The notes: a model not told the origin generated them from the letters alone. Shown: positions 1 through 8,890, counted from the first letter of the stretch. The stretch: 30,377 nt of DNA from Anaerolineales bacterium UBA3499 (GCA_002377585.1 DFQC01000020.1:1-30377); one strand, 5' to 3'. Numbers and translations: made by a program.

Positions 1-441
1 GCTATGGGTGGTGAGTATGGTGCCTATGGTGGAGAATATGGTTCATTTGATCCTACTATACCCCCTCCTGCAGGTGAACTCACCGATGCTCCACCAGGTG
101 TTCAAGATATCTTTGCCATGGCAGATGCCGGTGATATCACATATACAGAAGCTTATGAAAAAGCTGAAGAAGATTTTGACTGGCATTCGGAAGCACAAGA
201 AGATATGGACGGCGAGTATGGTGCTGCGGACGGTGAGTATGGCGACATGGCAACTCCAGACCCAACAGGTGAACTAAGAGGACATGCTGAAGGTGATACA
301 CCATCACTTGACGACGATATCGATGACGACGATGACGATTCGGACTGGGATGATGATATTGATGATCACGATCATTTAGTAGATCTAGAGGATGATGAAG
401 ATGATGACGACGAAATGGAGTCGCCCTCTGGGAGAATGTAA
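1..441 (+). CDS. C-terminal part of an unidentified repeat-containing, highly acidic protein (5' truncated)
   Basis: The reading frame is open from base 1, so the gene almost certainly begins upstream; the ATG at 4 lies inside the repeat and is unlikely to be the true start. What is visible is low-complexity: a seven-residue unit of the form [GD]GEYGxx occurs as two tandem pairs (codons at 7-48 and 208-249). A proline-rich spacer (PPPAGEL) and a charged segment separate them from a tail of about 40 residues made mostly of Asp and Glu. No catalytic motif, signal peptide or membrane segment is present in this piece. It ends at a strong hairpin terminator shared with the convergent gene. I do not recognise the family. 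An acidic, disordered C-terminal extension on a larger housekeeping protein is one possibility, but nothing here proves it. Confidence 0.7.
   Translation, partial: AMGGEYGAYGGEYGSFDPTIPPPAGELTDAPPGVQDIFAMADAGDITYTEAYEKAEEDFDWHSEAQEDMDGEYGAADGEYGDMATPDPTGELRGHAEGDTPSLDDDIDDDDDDSDWDDDIDDHDHLVDLEDDEDDDDEMESPSGRM
7..249 (+). repeat. Degenerate 21-bp repeat, two tandem pairs
   Basis: In-frame 21-bp units encode GGEYGAY (7-27), GGEYGSF (28-48), DGEYGAA (208-228) and DGEYGDM (229-249). The GEYG core is constant while codons drift (gagtatggt, gaatatggt, gagtatggc). The protein repeat is therefore kept even though the DNA has diverged. The two residues before base 7 (Ala-Met) look like the end of a preceding unit. 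Confidence 0.8.
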
Positions 442-510
442 CACAGTCTGATATCTGTAAACAAAGAACAAACAACAACTATCTAAGAGTCGTTTAGTGT
501 AAATAAAAAA

Positions 511-550
511 CACCCTACATCTGGATATAAACATGTAGGGTGTTTTTTTT
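511..550. terminator. Bidirectional rho-independent terminator
   Basis: A perfect 10-bp stem (CACCCTACAT at 511-520, ATGTAGGGTG at 533-542) encloses a 12-base loop. It is followed by eight T on the plus strand (543-550) and preceded by six A (505-510), so it can also terminate minus-strand transcripts. It sits between the convergent genes ending at 441 and 583. Confidence 0.93.
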
Positions 551-582
551 ACTTTCTTAAGACTATATCAACTCACAAATTT

Positions 583-2229
583 TCAACTCTTATGTAAATC
601 AGTCTGTTCAATCAATTCAGACACTCGTAAAGCACGTGATACCGAGTCCACCAATGTGGCCATTAATGTTTCGTCTTCTGTAGAATAACCCATTCCCGAA
701 AGTCGAGGTCCTAGGGCGAGCACCCCAGTCAATTCTCTAGCACCTTCTCTAACTACTGTCAAAGGCACGAGCATAGTAAAAGTCTGTCGCATACCTAGAT
801 GCAATGTGTCAAAAGTTTCATCCCCTTCAAAAACAGGATCCCCTCGCTCTAGCTCCTCAAAAACCTCCTGGCTAATGGGCACAGAATCAAACCTTTCATC
901 GGTCATATTGTTCTTTTTCACAGCAGTCATGCTATTGTCATTACCACGCAAATATACAGCACCATGTCCAATTTGCAGTAACTCTATCGTTCTATCAAGA
1001 AGCAAATTCATCAGTTCTTGCCTATCAATCACATAACTAACTTTGTCAGAAAATGCTTTAATGGCATTACCTAGATCAACCTTTGCTGCATAAAACCTTC
1101 CATCAACAAAATCCTGTACTCTGTCCTGTACTGGCTGTATAAGAGCTCCTATTGCCAACGCTGTGATTGCTTCTATTATTCCGGGAGGCTCAGCCAATAT
1201 AAGTTCTGTAAGATTTTCAATAACCCCGGACAATAACTCAAACAGAATCACCATTACTATTGTGAGCGACCCATAAACCAAAGCACGATTAATGAGGGAA
1301 TCAACCTCCCATAATCCAAATCTCATAATAGATATCATCAATGCTACCGGTATCAATAGAAACGCCAAACGTGCAAAACCCTCGACAAACAGTATTTCAT
1401 AAACCACTGCCACCATGCCGGGACTGCCAAGTGATGGGATAATGCCCTTCAATATTCCGGGCACATACATTCCTACTACTGACAACACAAAGCCGAAAAG
1501 TACCCATTTCGTTTGCTGCCGTTGCACCTGAGTAAACTCTTTCACATAGCTCCACATTTGTGCGAACAACCCAGTACTAAACCAAGCTAACATAACTAGG
1601 TTTCGTGTCATTGTTGGCCAAAGTGCTGGATTCAATGGAGATGCCTCATATACTAGATTAGATAGCTGCCAAACAACCCATATCCACGCCAGTGGCTTTG
1701 TCCAACCTGGACTACAGTCACCATCTGGAAAAAAATATAACAACAACAGTAAAGATGTTTCAGCTATCGCCAATGACGGGAGCGCAACATAACGCAATTG
1801 TGGAATGTTCATAAGTAATGCACCAATCTGATCACCTTGACTTGCCGCGTATGCAACAAGAGTCAGTGAAACAAACAGAGCTAACCAATCATCAGATTTA
1901 TTCTTGAAAATCAGCCCGGCAATCACTAAACACACAACAACCTGTATAGACTGCAAAGCTATTAGGTATCCATGGTAAAACCCAGCACTCAAATTTAATT
2001 GTTCCAAAGCAATAGAGTAGTCAGGAGAACTAAACCAAAATTTAGGAAAAAACATAACAAAATCAAAATATGGTTGAATACTAGCCGCGAAAATACCAAT
2101 TGTTGTCAACAGTACTAACGACCATATAGCACGCGCAATCAACAAACGCCAACCAGTAATAATGGTAGGTTCTTCGGGTGCTACACTACTATCTTCAAAA
2201 TCATCCCAGGTTAATGGCTGAATACTCAT
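583..2229 (-). CDS. Multi-pass membrane protein with C-terminal GAF domain, no kinase domain
   Basis: 548 residues. The first ~370 hold about nine or ten hydrophobic segments (first near 26-50, last near 350-366). A linker follows with DGRFYAAKVDLGNAIKAF, like the R-F-Y-x-x-K-x-D linker of membrane sensor histidine kinases in Chloroflexota. A GAF-type domain fills the remaining ~140 residues. The protein stops at the helix where a histidine-kinase DHp domain would begin, with no His phosphorylation box and no ATP-binding motifs. The role may be sensing or scaffolding, with output through a partner; that is inference. The start is well set by a perfect AGGAGG five bases upstream. It is the last gene of a minus-strand row, 35 bases after holA, and ends at the bidirectional terminator. 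Confidence 0.8.
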   Translation of the reverse strand: MSIQPLTWDDFEDSSVAPEEPTIITGWRLLIARAIWSLVLLTTIGIFAASIQPYFDFVMFFPKFWFSSPDYSIALEQLNLSAGFYHGYLIALQSIQVVVCLVIAGLIFKNKSDDWLALFVSLTLVAYAASQGDQIGALLMNIPQLRYVALPSLAIAETSLLLLLYFFPDGDCSPGWTKPLAWIWVVWQLSNLVYEASPLNPALWPTMTRNLVMLAWFSTGLFAQMWSYVKEFTQVQRQQTKWVLFGFVLSVVGMYVPGILKGIIPSLGSPGMVAVVYEILFVEGFARLAFLLIPVALMISIMRFGLWEVDSLINRALVYGSLTIVMVILFELLSGVIENLTELILAEPPGIIEAITALAIGALIQPVQDRVQDFVDGRFYAAKVDLGNAIKAFSDKVSYVIDRQELMNLLLDRTIELLQIGHGAVYLRGNDNSMTAVKKNNMTDERFDSVPISQEVFEELERGDPVFEGDETFDTLHLGMRQTFTMLVPLTVVREGARELTGVLALGPRLSGMGYSTEDETLMATLVDSVSRALRVSELIEQTDLHKS

Positions 2230-2234
2230 ACTTG

Positions 2235-2240
2235 CCTCCT
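2235..2240 (-). promoter_or_regulatory. Shine-Dalgarno site for the GAF membrane protein
   Basis: On the minus strand AGGAGG is followed by five bases (CAAGT) and the ATG at 2229. It is one of the few consensus ribosome binding sites in the window and fixes this start. Confidence 0.85.
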
Positions 2241-2264
2241 ATAAAATTATGCTACATTACAATA

Positions 2265-3257
2265 TTACGCTGTTAGTCCCGCTACCATAACATCTAAAAT
2301 AGTTTCACTATCGCTTCCTGTCTTCATCGCAACATCCATGCTCAGCAATCGCCTATATATGTGCTCTAGTGTGCTTAACTCGTAGCGTTGTGATTGTTTA
2401 CTTACCTTTTCTGCAACAAAACTATGCAATCCTAGTATATTCTTCACATCAGATGTATTGCCACCTGTTTGTAGAATTTCCTTAGTTTGCAACAACAAAC
2501 GATATTGCCTCACAATCATACCAAACACCCCTATAGGCTCTCTGTTTCCCTTATCTATCAGTCTACGAAGTTCGCGCATAGCAGTATGTCCGTCTCGTTC
2601 AGCTAACGAATCCACTAGCAAGAATATATCCGCTTGTCCAGCAGTCGGTACCAGTCGAATCACATCATGATCCTCAACGGATCTTTCCCAGTTTACATAA
2701 GCTAGGAGCTTGTTGATTTCGGATGACAATGCCCTGGGTCCATCTACTCCAGCATCAGCTAATGCGTACGCCCCTGAGTCTGTAAATACACCTCCCATTT
2801 TTGAGGCACGATCTTTTATCCACTGGAGTAAATTGTTTTTGGTGGGTAATAAACATTCTTCCAGCTTAGCACCTTTTATAGCACGCACTGCTTTTAGTAA
2901 CCTGCTATTGCTAGGTAATTTGCTCTTCTCAACCACTATCAATCCAGTTGTCGAAGGTATCTTGGTAAGATAGCGAATCAAAGATTCCATCACATCTTTA
3001 GAAGATGTGCCTTTGTTACCACCATGACTCTTATCCATCAAACCCCTAACAAGCACCAATCGATAAGGACTTAGAAACGGCACAGCATCACAAGCTGCTT
3101 GCAATTCAGCAAAAGACAAGTTCTTAGCTTTAAAGTCACTAACATTCATCAGAATGTTGTCTTTTGAACCAAGACTTTCTATTAATGCCTTGACTTTTTC
3201 CTCGACTGCAAATTCGTCATTTCCATAGACAAGTGTAACGGGAGGTAAAGTGCTCAT
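2265..3257 (-). CDS. holA: DNA polymerase III delta subunit
   Basis: About 330 residues, the usual HolA length. It opens the sliding clamp within the clamp-loader complex during replication. The family's opening pattern is clear: LVYGNDEFAVEEKV near the N-terminus, then a run ending in PFLSPYRLVLVRG, a central GAKLEEC...LLQWIKDRA section, and a C-terminal helical collar region (LAERDGHTAMRELRRLIDKG, GMIVRQYRLLLQTKEI). An upstream in-frame ATG at 3275 adds only MLHLHR. I prefer 3257 because a -35/-10 pair with 17-bp spacing ends eight bases before that ATG, and the family normally starts just before the Y-G-x-[DE] motif. It lies 65 bases downstream of priA. Confidence 0.9.
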   Translation of the reverse strand: MSTLPPVTLVYGNDEFAVEEKVKALIESLGSKDNILMNVSDFKAKNLSFAELQAACDAVPFLSPYRLVLVRGLMDKSHGGNKGTSSKDVMESLIRYLTKIPSTTGLIVVEKSKLPSNSRLLKAVRAIKGAKLEECLLPTKNNLLQWIKDRASKMGGVFTDSGAYALADAGVDGPRALSSEINKLLAYVNWERSVEDHDVIRLVPTAGQADIFLLVDSLAERDGHTAMRELRRLIDKGNREPIGVFGMIVRQYRLLLQTKEILQTGGNTSDVKNILGLHSFVAEKVSKQSQRYELSTLEHIYRRLLSMDVAMKTGSDSETILDVMVAGLTA

Positions 3258-3265
3258 TCTGTGCA

Positions 3266-3294
3266 AGTGTAGCATGAAGCAGACATGCCATCAA
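3266..3294 (-). promoter_or_regulatory. Putative sigma70-like promoter for holA, leaderless type
   Basis: On the minus strand TTGATG (3294-3289), 17 bases, then TACACT (3271-3266), preceded by TGC to give an extended -10. Only eight bases separate the -10 from the ATG at 3257, so the transcript would start at or next to the initiation codon. No Shine-Dalgarno is present. Confidence 0.55.
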
Positions 3295-3322
3295 ATCTAC
3301 AACGCATACTACAACAGTGAAA

Positions 3323-5839
3323 TTACAACAAACTTAAAGGGTCCACTTCAAGCCTCCAACCGCTAGGTAACTTTATGTTTGCTAACTCTGCTGGGTCCGG
3401 ACCACGTAAAACCACATGCCATCGATATCTGCCACCAGATTTCGAAAAAAAACATGGTGCTGGTCCGATAACATCGGTGCTACTTGCTCTATATTTGCGA
3501 ATTCTTGTTCGCAATTCCTCAGCTATGGACTGCGCATCTGATTCAATAGTAATATTATTAGTGTTGTTTCCCAGCAGTCGTACAATTTTCCCAAATGGTG
3601 GGTAGTTGTGATGCCTCCTCAATTCAATTTCTTTCTTGTAAAAACCATCATAATCGTGTCTTGCAGCTGAAACAATAGCATGATGATCAGGCATATAAGT
3701 TTGCATAACAACATGACCTCCTAGACGGCTACGACCTGAGCGGCCTGCTACTTGAGTAAGTACTTGAAAAGTCCTTTCGGATGCTCGGTAATCTGGAAGT
3801 GTTAATCCGACATCACACGTTACTACACCTACAAGTGTAACTAGCGGTAAATCCAACCCCTTGGCTATCATCTGAGTACCAATTAATACATCAGCCTTCC
3901 GATCAACAAATCTGTTCAGTATCTGATCATGCGAACCTGCCGCTTTTGTAACATCTCTATCCCATCGTACTGTACGCGCATCCGGAAAATAGCGCTTTAC
4001 TTCCTCTTCTACAGATTGAGTGCCTACACCAAAATGCTTAATACGAGTACTACTACAGCTTGGGCACGAGGACTTCGAATTATGTCGCAAATTACAGTGA
4101 TGACAAACTAGCTTGTGATAAGTGCTGTGATATGTAAAAGGGATGCTGCAGCGCGGACATTTCAGAGTGTAACCACAGTCGCGACAAAACACATAAGATG
4201 CATGTCCTCTTCTATTGATAAATAGTATAGCTTGCTCCTGAGATTCAAGAACTTGAGACAACGATTTCTTCAATATACGGCTAAACATCGATCTATTACC
4301 AGCTCGTAGCTCATGTCGCATGTCTACAATCTCCACATCAGGTAAACTAATGTACAGCGACTCAGTTTTGTTGAAGTCAAGCGACTCATGTGCACATATA
4401 TTGTCTACAACGCTATCCTGATACCCAAGTATTTCACCATGACCCATTATTCTGTCTGACAAGGTTATTTTGACAAATTTTTCCTTGTTCGCAAATGTCA
4501 TACTAGTTATATCCGGTGTAGCACTTCCTAATATGCATACTGCTCCCAGCTGACTCGCATATGCCACAGCAGCATCTCTAGCGTTGTAATAGGGAGGCTG
4601 TACTGGTGGATCCTGTCGATAAGCCTCTTCATGCTCTTCGTCAACAATCACAAGACCAATGTTTGGCAGCGGTGTAAACAGAGCAGACCGTGCACCAACC
4701 ACCACATCTAAATCTCCAGATCGACACCTACGCCAAGTATCATATTTCTCCCCAGCAGAAAGCTTGCTGTGAATCAATCCAACACGCCCTGAAAAACGTT
4801 CTAGAAAACGCCGTACCGTCTGCGGAGTAAGAGCTATTTCCGGGACTAAAACAATAGCCTGTTTACCTTGTTTCAATACTTCAGAGACAGCACGCATATA
4901 CATCTCAGTTTTGCCTGAACCAGTCACACCATACAGCAAAAAAGGCTTTGGGTCTGATATTACAAACGCTTCCTTCATAATACTCCAAGCGTCATATTGA
5001 GCATCTACCAACTTGGGTGGTTTGGCCACCCTTACATTTAGTTCAGACAAGGAGTTCCGAATTGTCTCTATATTCTCTAGCATCACATATCCCTGCTTTA
5101 CCAAACTCTTAAGGTCAGATATATTCGCTCCAGTTTCAGAGTAAACAACGCTTTTATCGACAGCTAAGTTGTGCCTAAACAAAAACCTCAAAACATCAAG
5201 ACGTCTATTATGTGCCGCTTGTGAACGATCACTAAATTTCGTTTTAGCAAATTCTTTATCATTAATACCCGGAATCAAACGTACTATGGTCGTGGTCTTT
5301 GGTTTAACGTTAGGAGGTGAAAGTACTGCGGTCTTGTTGACAACTCCTCTAGATACCAAACGCTCAACTACTGACTTCCAGTTGCGAATCTTTAGTGTTT
5401 TACCTAAACGTCTTCCTTGTATAGGTCCTTGCTCTTTAAGTAGGGTTGTTATTTGCTTCTGATAGTCTGTATGCAGAGTCAGTCTTTCATCTGCCAATTC
5501 ATAAATATAGTCGAACCGCTGACTTAATCCCTGTGGCAACATCATTACAACACAATCAACGAGATTCGTATAATACTTTTTTGATAACCAGCGTGCTAAA
5601 TCCAACTGGGCTTTAGTCAACACTGGATATGGATCAAGTATTGATTCCACATATTTATAATTGGTCACATCAGTAGGCGGAATGGTATCCAAAGATACCA
5701 CTATTCCCTGCACAAGTTTCCTACCAAATGGAACGACAACTAAGAGCCCAAAAGAAATCTGATTGCGCAGCTCGTCAGACACCTTGTAATGATAGGTGTT
5801 TGTTATCTTGGGAACATTAGGCAATATTTCAACGAACAA
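3323..5839 (-). CDS. priA: Primosomal replication-restart helicase PriA
   Basis: 838 residues, slightly longer than typical PriA. It is a 3'-5' DNA helicase that recognises stalled forks and reloads the replisome. Visible in order: the N-terminal DNA-binding region (PFGRKLVQGIVV), Walker A GVTGSGKTEMY near residue 305, PEIALTPQT, the DEEH box (VDEEHEEAYRQD) near 400, and GSATPD. Next is the eight-Cys zinc-binding insert near 552-598 (C-RDC, CPRC, CHHC, CPSC), then GTQMIAKGLDLP and QVAGRSGR. All helicase and zinc residues are intact. The start is a TTG with a weak GTGGAA upstream; no in-frame ATG or GTG sits nearby. It is 33 bases downstream of the epimerase and 65 bases upstream of holA, as part of a minus-strand cluster. 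Confidence 0.96.
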   Translation of the reverse strand: MFVEILPNVPKITNTYHYKVSDELRNQISFGLLVVVPFGRKLVQGIVVSLDTIPPTDVTNYKYVESILDPYPVLTKAQLDLARWLSKKYYTNLVDCVVMMLPQGLSQRFDYIYELADERLTLHTDYQKQITTLLKEQGPIQGRRLGKTLKIRNWKSVVERLVSRGVVNKTAVLSPPNVKPKTTTIVRLIPGINDKEFAKTKFSDRSQAAHNRRLDVLRFLFRHNLAVDKSVVYSETGANISDLKSLVKQGYVMLENIETIRNSLSELNVRVAKPPKLVDAQYDAWSIMKEAFVISDPKPFLLYGVTGSGKTEMYMRAVSEVLKQGKQAIVLVPEIALTPQTVRRFLERFSGRVGLIHSKLSAGEKYDTWRRCRSGDLDVVVGARSALFTPLPNIGLVIVDEEHEEAYRQDPPVQPPYYNARDAAVAYASQLGAVCILGSATPDITSMTFANKEKFVKITLSDRIMGHGEILGYQDSVVDNICAHESLDFNKTESLYISLPDVEIVDMRHELRAGNRSMFSRILKKSLSQVLESQEQAILFINRRGHASYVFCRDCGYTLKCPRCSIPFTYHSTYHKLVCHHCNLRHNSKSSCPSCSSTRIKHFGVGTQSVEEEVKRYFPDARTVRWDRDVTKAAGSHDQILNRFVDRKADVLIGTQMIAKGLDLPLVTLVGVVTCDVGLTLPDYRASERTFQVLTQVAGRSGRSRLGGHVVMQTYMPDHHAIVSAARHDYDGFYKKEIELRRHHNYPPFGKIVRLLGNNTNNITIESDAQSIAEELRTRIRKYRASSTDVIGPAPCFFSKSGGRYRWHVVLRGPDPAELANIKLPSGWRLEVDPLSLL

Positions 5840-5872
5840 ATTTTTTCCACGGTTGAAAACTGTGAGAACACA

Positions 5873-6829
5873 CTAGTTGGTACCATCATATATATTATTG
5901 TCTCGGAACCAATTTACCTCTTGCGATAGACCGTCCAACACTGACGTTGTAGGTTCATACCCAAGAATAGTACGTGCTTTTTCAATATCGGCCCGTGTTT
6001 CCAGTTGATCACCAGGACGTTTTGGAATAATGCTAATTTTAGCTTGACGACCCAACAGATTCTCAATAATACTTATGCCTTCTCTAGTGGTTATAGAAAC
6101 ATTAGAACCAATGTTAAATATCTCGTTGTTACACTTACTCATGTTATCTAAAACTAACAACATACCATCCAGTGCATCTGCAACATAAGTGTAACTTCTA
6201 TAATGATCATAACTACCATCAAACAACGTAAATTCTTTATCTTGCAAAATACATTCGATAAGACGAGGATACAATTTTTCGGGACGCTCCCGAGGGCCAT
6301 ACACAGAAAACAATCGCAATGAACATGCATCTATCTTGCCTTGACGACTAGCAGCCATGACTAGATGTTCAGCCGCGAGCTTAGTAACCCCATAGTATGA
6401 GGTTGGTTTGGTTTCGGCATTCTCGTTTCCTATGGCTTTAGCTCCATACACTGAAGAGGTGGATATATATATTAACCCACCAGAAACACTGTTGGCTTCA
6501 ATTACAGCATCCAACAAACGATTTGTAGCAATGATATTATTGCGGATGTAATCATCCAAACTAGCCACACTGGATAGTCCTGGCTGAGCAGCACAATGGA
6601 ATACAGCATCAACGCCCTGTAAAACATTGCTCAGAGAGTCTTCTGCTAGATCACATGAAACAAACGCGCACCCTTGCTCACGAATAGTTCTAATATTTCT
6701 ATTCTTTAACTCACGTGCGTAGTTGTCTACAAGACAATCTATGCCAATCACATCATGACCTTTTAAAGCCAAGTGTTCAGATAACTGCGACCCGATAAAT
6801 CCAGCTGCTCCCGTTACAAGTATTCTCAT
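5873..6829 (-). CDS. NAD-dependent sugar-nucleotide epimerase/dehydratase (extended SDR)
   Basis: 318 residues from the ATG at 6829. The Rossmann motif TGAAGFIGS lies at residues 6-14, the active site is Ser in STSSVYG (123-129) plus Y146-x3-K150, and the substrate-side motif LRLFSVYGPRERP follows. The C-terminus has PGDQLETRADIEKARTILGYEP, as in UDP-glucuronate or UDP-glucose 4-epimerase relatives, so a UDP-sugar 4-epimerase is likely, but the exact substrate cannot be read from sequence. An upstream in-frame ATG at 6856 would add MQGKCNSIY before the Rossmann strand; this is rejected because the family starts at MRILVTG. It is the first gene of the priA-holA row and lies apart from the main glycan cluster. 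Confidence 0.88.
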   Translation of the reverse strand: MRILVTGAAGFIGSQLSEHLALKGHDVIGIDCLVDNYARELKNRNIRTIREQGCAFVSCDLAEDSLSNVLQGVDAVFHCAAQPGLSSVASLDDYIRNNIIATNRLLDAVIEANSVSGGLIYISTSSVYGAKAIGNENAETKPTSYYGVTKLAAEHLVMAASRQGKIDACSLRLFSVYGPRERPEKLYPRLIECILQDKEFTLFDGSYDHYRSYTYVADALDGMLLVLDNMSKCNNEIFNIGSNVSITTREGISIIENLLGRQAKISIIPKRPGDQLETRADIEKARTILGYEPTTSVLDGLSQEVNWFRDNNIYDGTN

Positions 6830-6968
6830 ATATATAGAATTACATTTTCCTTGCATTTATCAGCAAGATGAATTATAGCTGCGCAATACTTAGTTTCTAT
6901 CATCTAACCAGTCCAATATTAACGTTTGCTAAGAATTCAATCCTACAGCAGACTGGCTATCAAGGCAA

Positions 6969-6977
6969 TGGTACAAT
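6969..6977 (+). promoter_or_regulatory. Putative extended -10 for the thioredoxin-TPR gene
   Basis: TGGTACAAT matches an extended -10 (TGnTATAAT, one mismatch). Transcription would start near 6984, about 19 bases before the ATG at 7003. No good -35 is visible, as is common for extended -10 promoters. It lies in the 173-base divergent gap with the epimerase gene. Confidence 0.4.
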
Positions 6978-7002
6978 TACGGTCGAATACTGGGATATAG
7001 TC

Positions 7003-7845
7003 ATGTCATCTTCTGAATTTATATTTGACACTGCCGAAACAACCTTCGAGCATGATGTAGTCAGCCGCTCTTACGAAATACCAATAGTTGTTGATTTTTG
7101 GGCGCCTTGGTGTGGACCATGCAAAACCCTTGGGCCAATACTTGAAATGATCGCTCAGGAATGTGCTGGATCCTTCCTTCTTGCCAAAGTTAATGTAGAC
7201 GAAAATCCTGGCCTAGCAGTAAGGTTTGGCGTACAGGGAATTCCATCTGTAAAAGCTTATAAAAATGGAGAAATTGTAGCCGAGTTCAATGGATCAGCAC
7301 CCGAAAGAACAGTGCGTGAATTCATCCAGAAAGTAGCACCCAGCGAGACTGATACTATCATTGCTGAGGCTACAAGCCTTCTAGCTATACGTCAGTGGGA
7401 ACAAGCTGAAGAGAATTTGCGTATAGTTTTAGATAGCCAACCTAATAACTCAGGTGCTACACTCGGATTAGTAAGAGCCCTTATAGCACAAGGTAAAGGC
7501 AATGAAGCTATTGCTTTCATTAATGATTTTCCTGCAGGATCGGAGATTGTAGCTGCACAACAATTAAAGCCATTAGCACAATTACTCGCAGAGGTGGAGG
7601 AGAATACCAATAAAAACCCAGCAGACATAGATACCCTACAAGCACAATATGGTCAAGCAGCAAAGCTTCTTGCCCGCGGACAACATGCTGCTGCTATGGA
7701 CGGACTATTAGAAGTTCTTCGTTATGACAAAAACTTCAGACAAGGCGAACCTAAACTTGTAATCCTTGCAGTGTTTGCGTTATTAGGAGAAGAAGATCCG
7801 TTGACACGAGAGTACCGAGATGAACTTGCTAGTATATTATTCTAG
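7003..7845 (+). CDS. Thioredoxin-domain protein with C-terminal TPR-like repeats (YbbN/CnoX type)
   Basis: 280 residues. Residues 1-110 are a thioredoxin fold with the WCGPC active site (Cys37, Cys40) and the cis-Pro loop QGIPSVKAY. Residues ~120-280 are helical repeats (SLLAIRQWEQAEENLRIVL, AAKLLARGQHAAAMDGLLEVL) matching the tetratricopeptide region of E. coli YbbN (CnoX), a redox-protective chaperone-type protein that works with GroEL and DnaK. Unlike the E. coli protein, the CxxC is intact, so real oxidoreductase activity is possible. The start at 7003 is preferred over 6868: the extra 45 residues are not thioredoxin-like and cover the likely promoter. It converges on dus with a 36-base gap that has no clear terminator. 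It is cytoplasmic, with no signal peptide. Confidence 0.88.
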   Translation: MSSSEFIFDTAETTFEHDVVSRSYEIPIVVDFWAPWCGPCKTLGPILEMIAQECAGSFLLAKVNVDENPGLAVRFGVQGIPSVKAYKNGEIVAEFNGSAPERTVREFIQKVAPSETDTIIAEATSLLAIRQWEQAEENLRIVLDSQPNNSGATLGLVRALIAQGKGNEAIAFINDFPAGSEIVAAQQLKPLAQLLAEVEENTNKNPADIDTLQAQYGQAAKLLARGQHAAAMDGLLEVLRYDKNFRQGEPKLVILAVFALLGEEDPLTREYRDELASILF

Positions 7846-7881
7846 CGTCGCTTTATTATGCTAATTTGCAATCCCCAAATC

Positions 7882-8874
7882 TTACATCGCTAGCCCTACT
7901 GGCTCATTGGCTTCGCCACCCAAACCACATAGCAAGTCCTCGAAGTCGGAAACCCTCTCACAAGTCAGCAAGGGTACTCGTATTTTGCGTACACCTGCTG
8001 GAGTATCCTCAATGTAACGTGCCACATGTTTTCTGAATAAAACCAGTCCTTTTTCTACTCCATAAAAGTCTATATTTAGTGCTAAATGCTTGCGGACCAA
8101 ATCCAATCGATCAGATAATGTAACTTCCTGTCGATCTCTACGCTGCAGAATCCATGGATTACCAATAACCGCCCGACCTATCATTACAGCATCACATCCT
8201 GTATGAGTTTTGATACTTTCTATGTCAGAAACTGTACGAACATCACCGTTGCCAACAACAGGCACTGACAAAGACTGCTTTATTTCAGCAATTGCATCCC
8301 AATCAGCCCGTCCAGAATATGCTTGAGACTTAGTACGGCCATGAACGGCAACCAAGCTAGCACCATGATCATGTAACGCACGCGCAACATCCATGTAATT
8401 ACGATTGTCGTTATCCCAACCTAACCTTATCTTTGCAGTAACAGGTATATCCAGAACATTTGTTAACTTGTCCATCAAGCGTGCAATCATATCTGGTTTC
8501 CGCAGCATTCCCGCTCCAGCTCCTCGTTCAGCAATCTTCTTTACATAACACCCCATATTAATATCGATAATATCCGGTCCTAAGTCCTGAAGCCATTGTG
8601 CTACTGACACTATACGTTCGACATCATGACCATAAATTTGAAATACGACCGGACGCTCATTAGAGGTATAGCACAGCTTCTGTCTGGCCCTTGGGCTACC
8701 ATTCCGCCCCTTATTTAACTCATCTACGTTCACAAATTCTGTGTAGCTCATTGCTGAGCCCAATGACCTACAAATAGATCTGTATGGAAGGTCAGAGAAT
8801 CCTGCCATAGGTGCTAGTATAAGGTCACCATAAACAGGAACATCACCAACGCGAAAATTTGGTTTGGTTAGCAT
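7882..8874 (-). CDS. dus: tRNA-dihydrouridine synthase (DusB/NifR3 type)
   Basis: 330 residues, normal for DusB. It reduces specific uridines in tRNA to dihydrouridine using FMN and NADPH. Seen: LAPMAGFSDLPYR at the N-terminus, the catalytic Cys in DINMGCYVKK (usual form NMGCP, here Tyr follows Cys), TAKIRLGWD, the VHGRTKSQAYSGRADW flavin/substrate motif, GNGDVRT and MIGRAVIGNPWIL. All key residues are present. The start at 8874 is supported by a perfect extended -10 (TGATATAAT) only seven bases upstream, pointing to a leaderless mRNA. It is divergent from the SbnI-like gene and convergent with the thioredoxin-TPR gene. Which uridine it modifies cannot be decided here. Confidence 0.95.
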   Translation of the reverse strand: MLTKPNFRVGDVPVYGDLILAPMAGFSDLPYRSICRSLGSAMSYTEFVNVDELNKGRNGSPRARQKLCYTSNERPVVFQIYGHDVERIVSVAQWLQDLGPDIIDINMGCYVKKIAERGAGAGMLRKPDMIARLMDKLTNVLDIPVTAKIRLGWDNDNRNYMDVARALHDHGASLVAVHGRTKSQAYSGRADWDAIAEIKQSLSVPVVGNGDVRTVSDIESIKTHTGCDAVMIGRAVIGNPWILQRRDRQEVTLSDRLDLVRKHLALNIDFYGVEKGLVLFRKHVARYIEDTPAGVRKIRVPLLTCERVSDFEDLLCGLGGEANEPVGLAM

Positions 8875-8881
8875 GTCACCG

Positions 8882-8890
8882 ATTATATCA
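8882..8890 (-). promoter_or_regulatory. Extended -10 promoter for dus, leaderless type
   Basis: The minus strand reads TGATATAAT, a perfect match to the extended -10 consensus. Seven bases (CGGTGAC) separate it from the ATG at 8874, so the expected transcription start falls on or next to the A of ATG. The -35 region is poor, consistent with an extended -10 promoter. Confidence 0.7.

Noticed and set aside
137..478. A His-rich minus-strand ORF opposite the acidic gene
   Set aside because: Its composition is simply the reverse complement of Asp codons (GAT/GAC read as His/Arg); no start signal or homology is visible.
6868..7002. An upstream start for the thioredoxin-TPR protein
   Set aside because: The 45 extra residues are not thioredoxin-like and cover an extended -10; the ATG at 7003 sits right before the domain.
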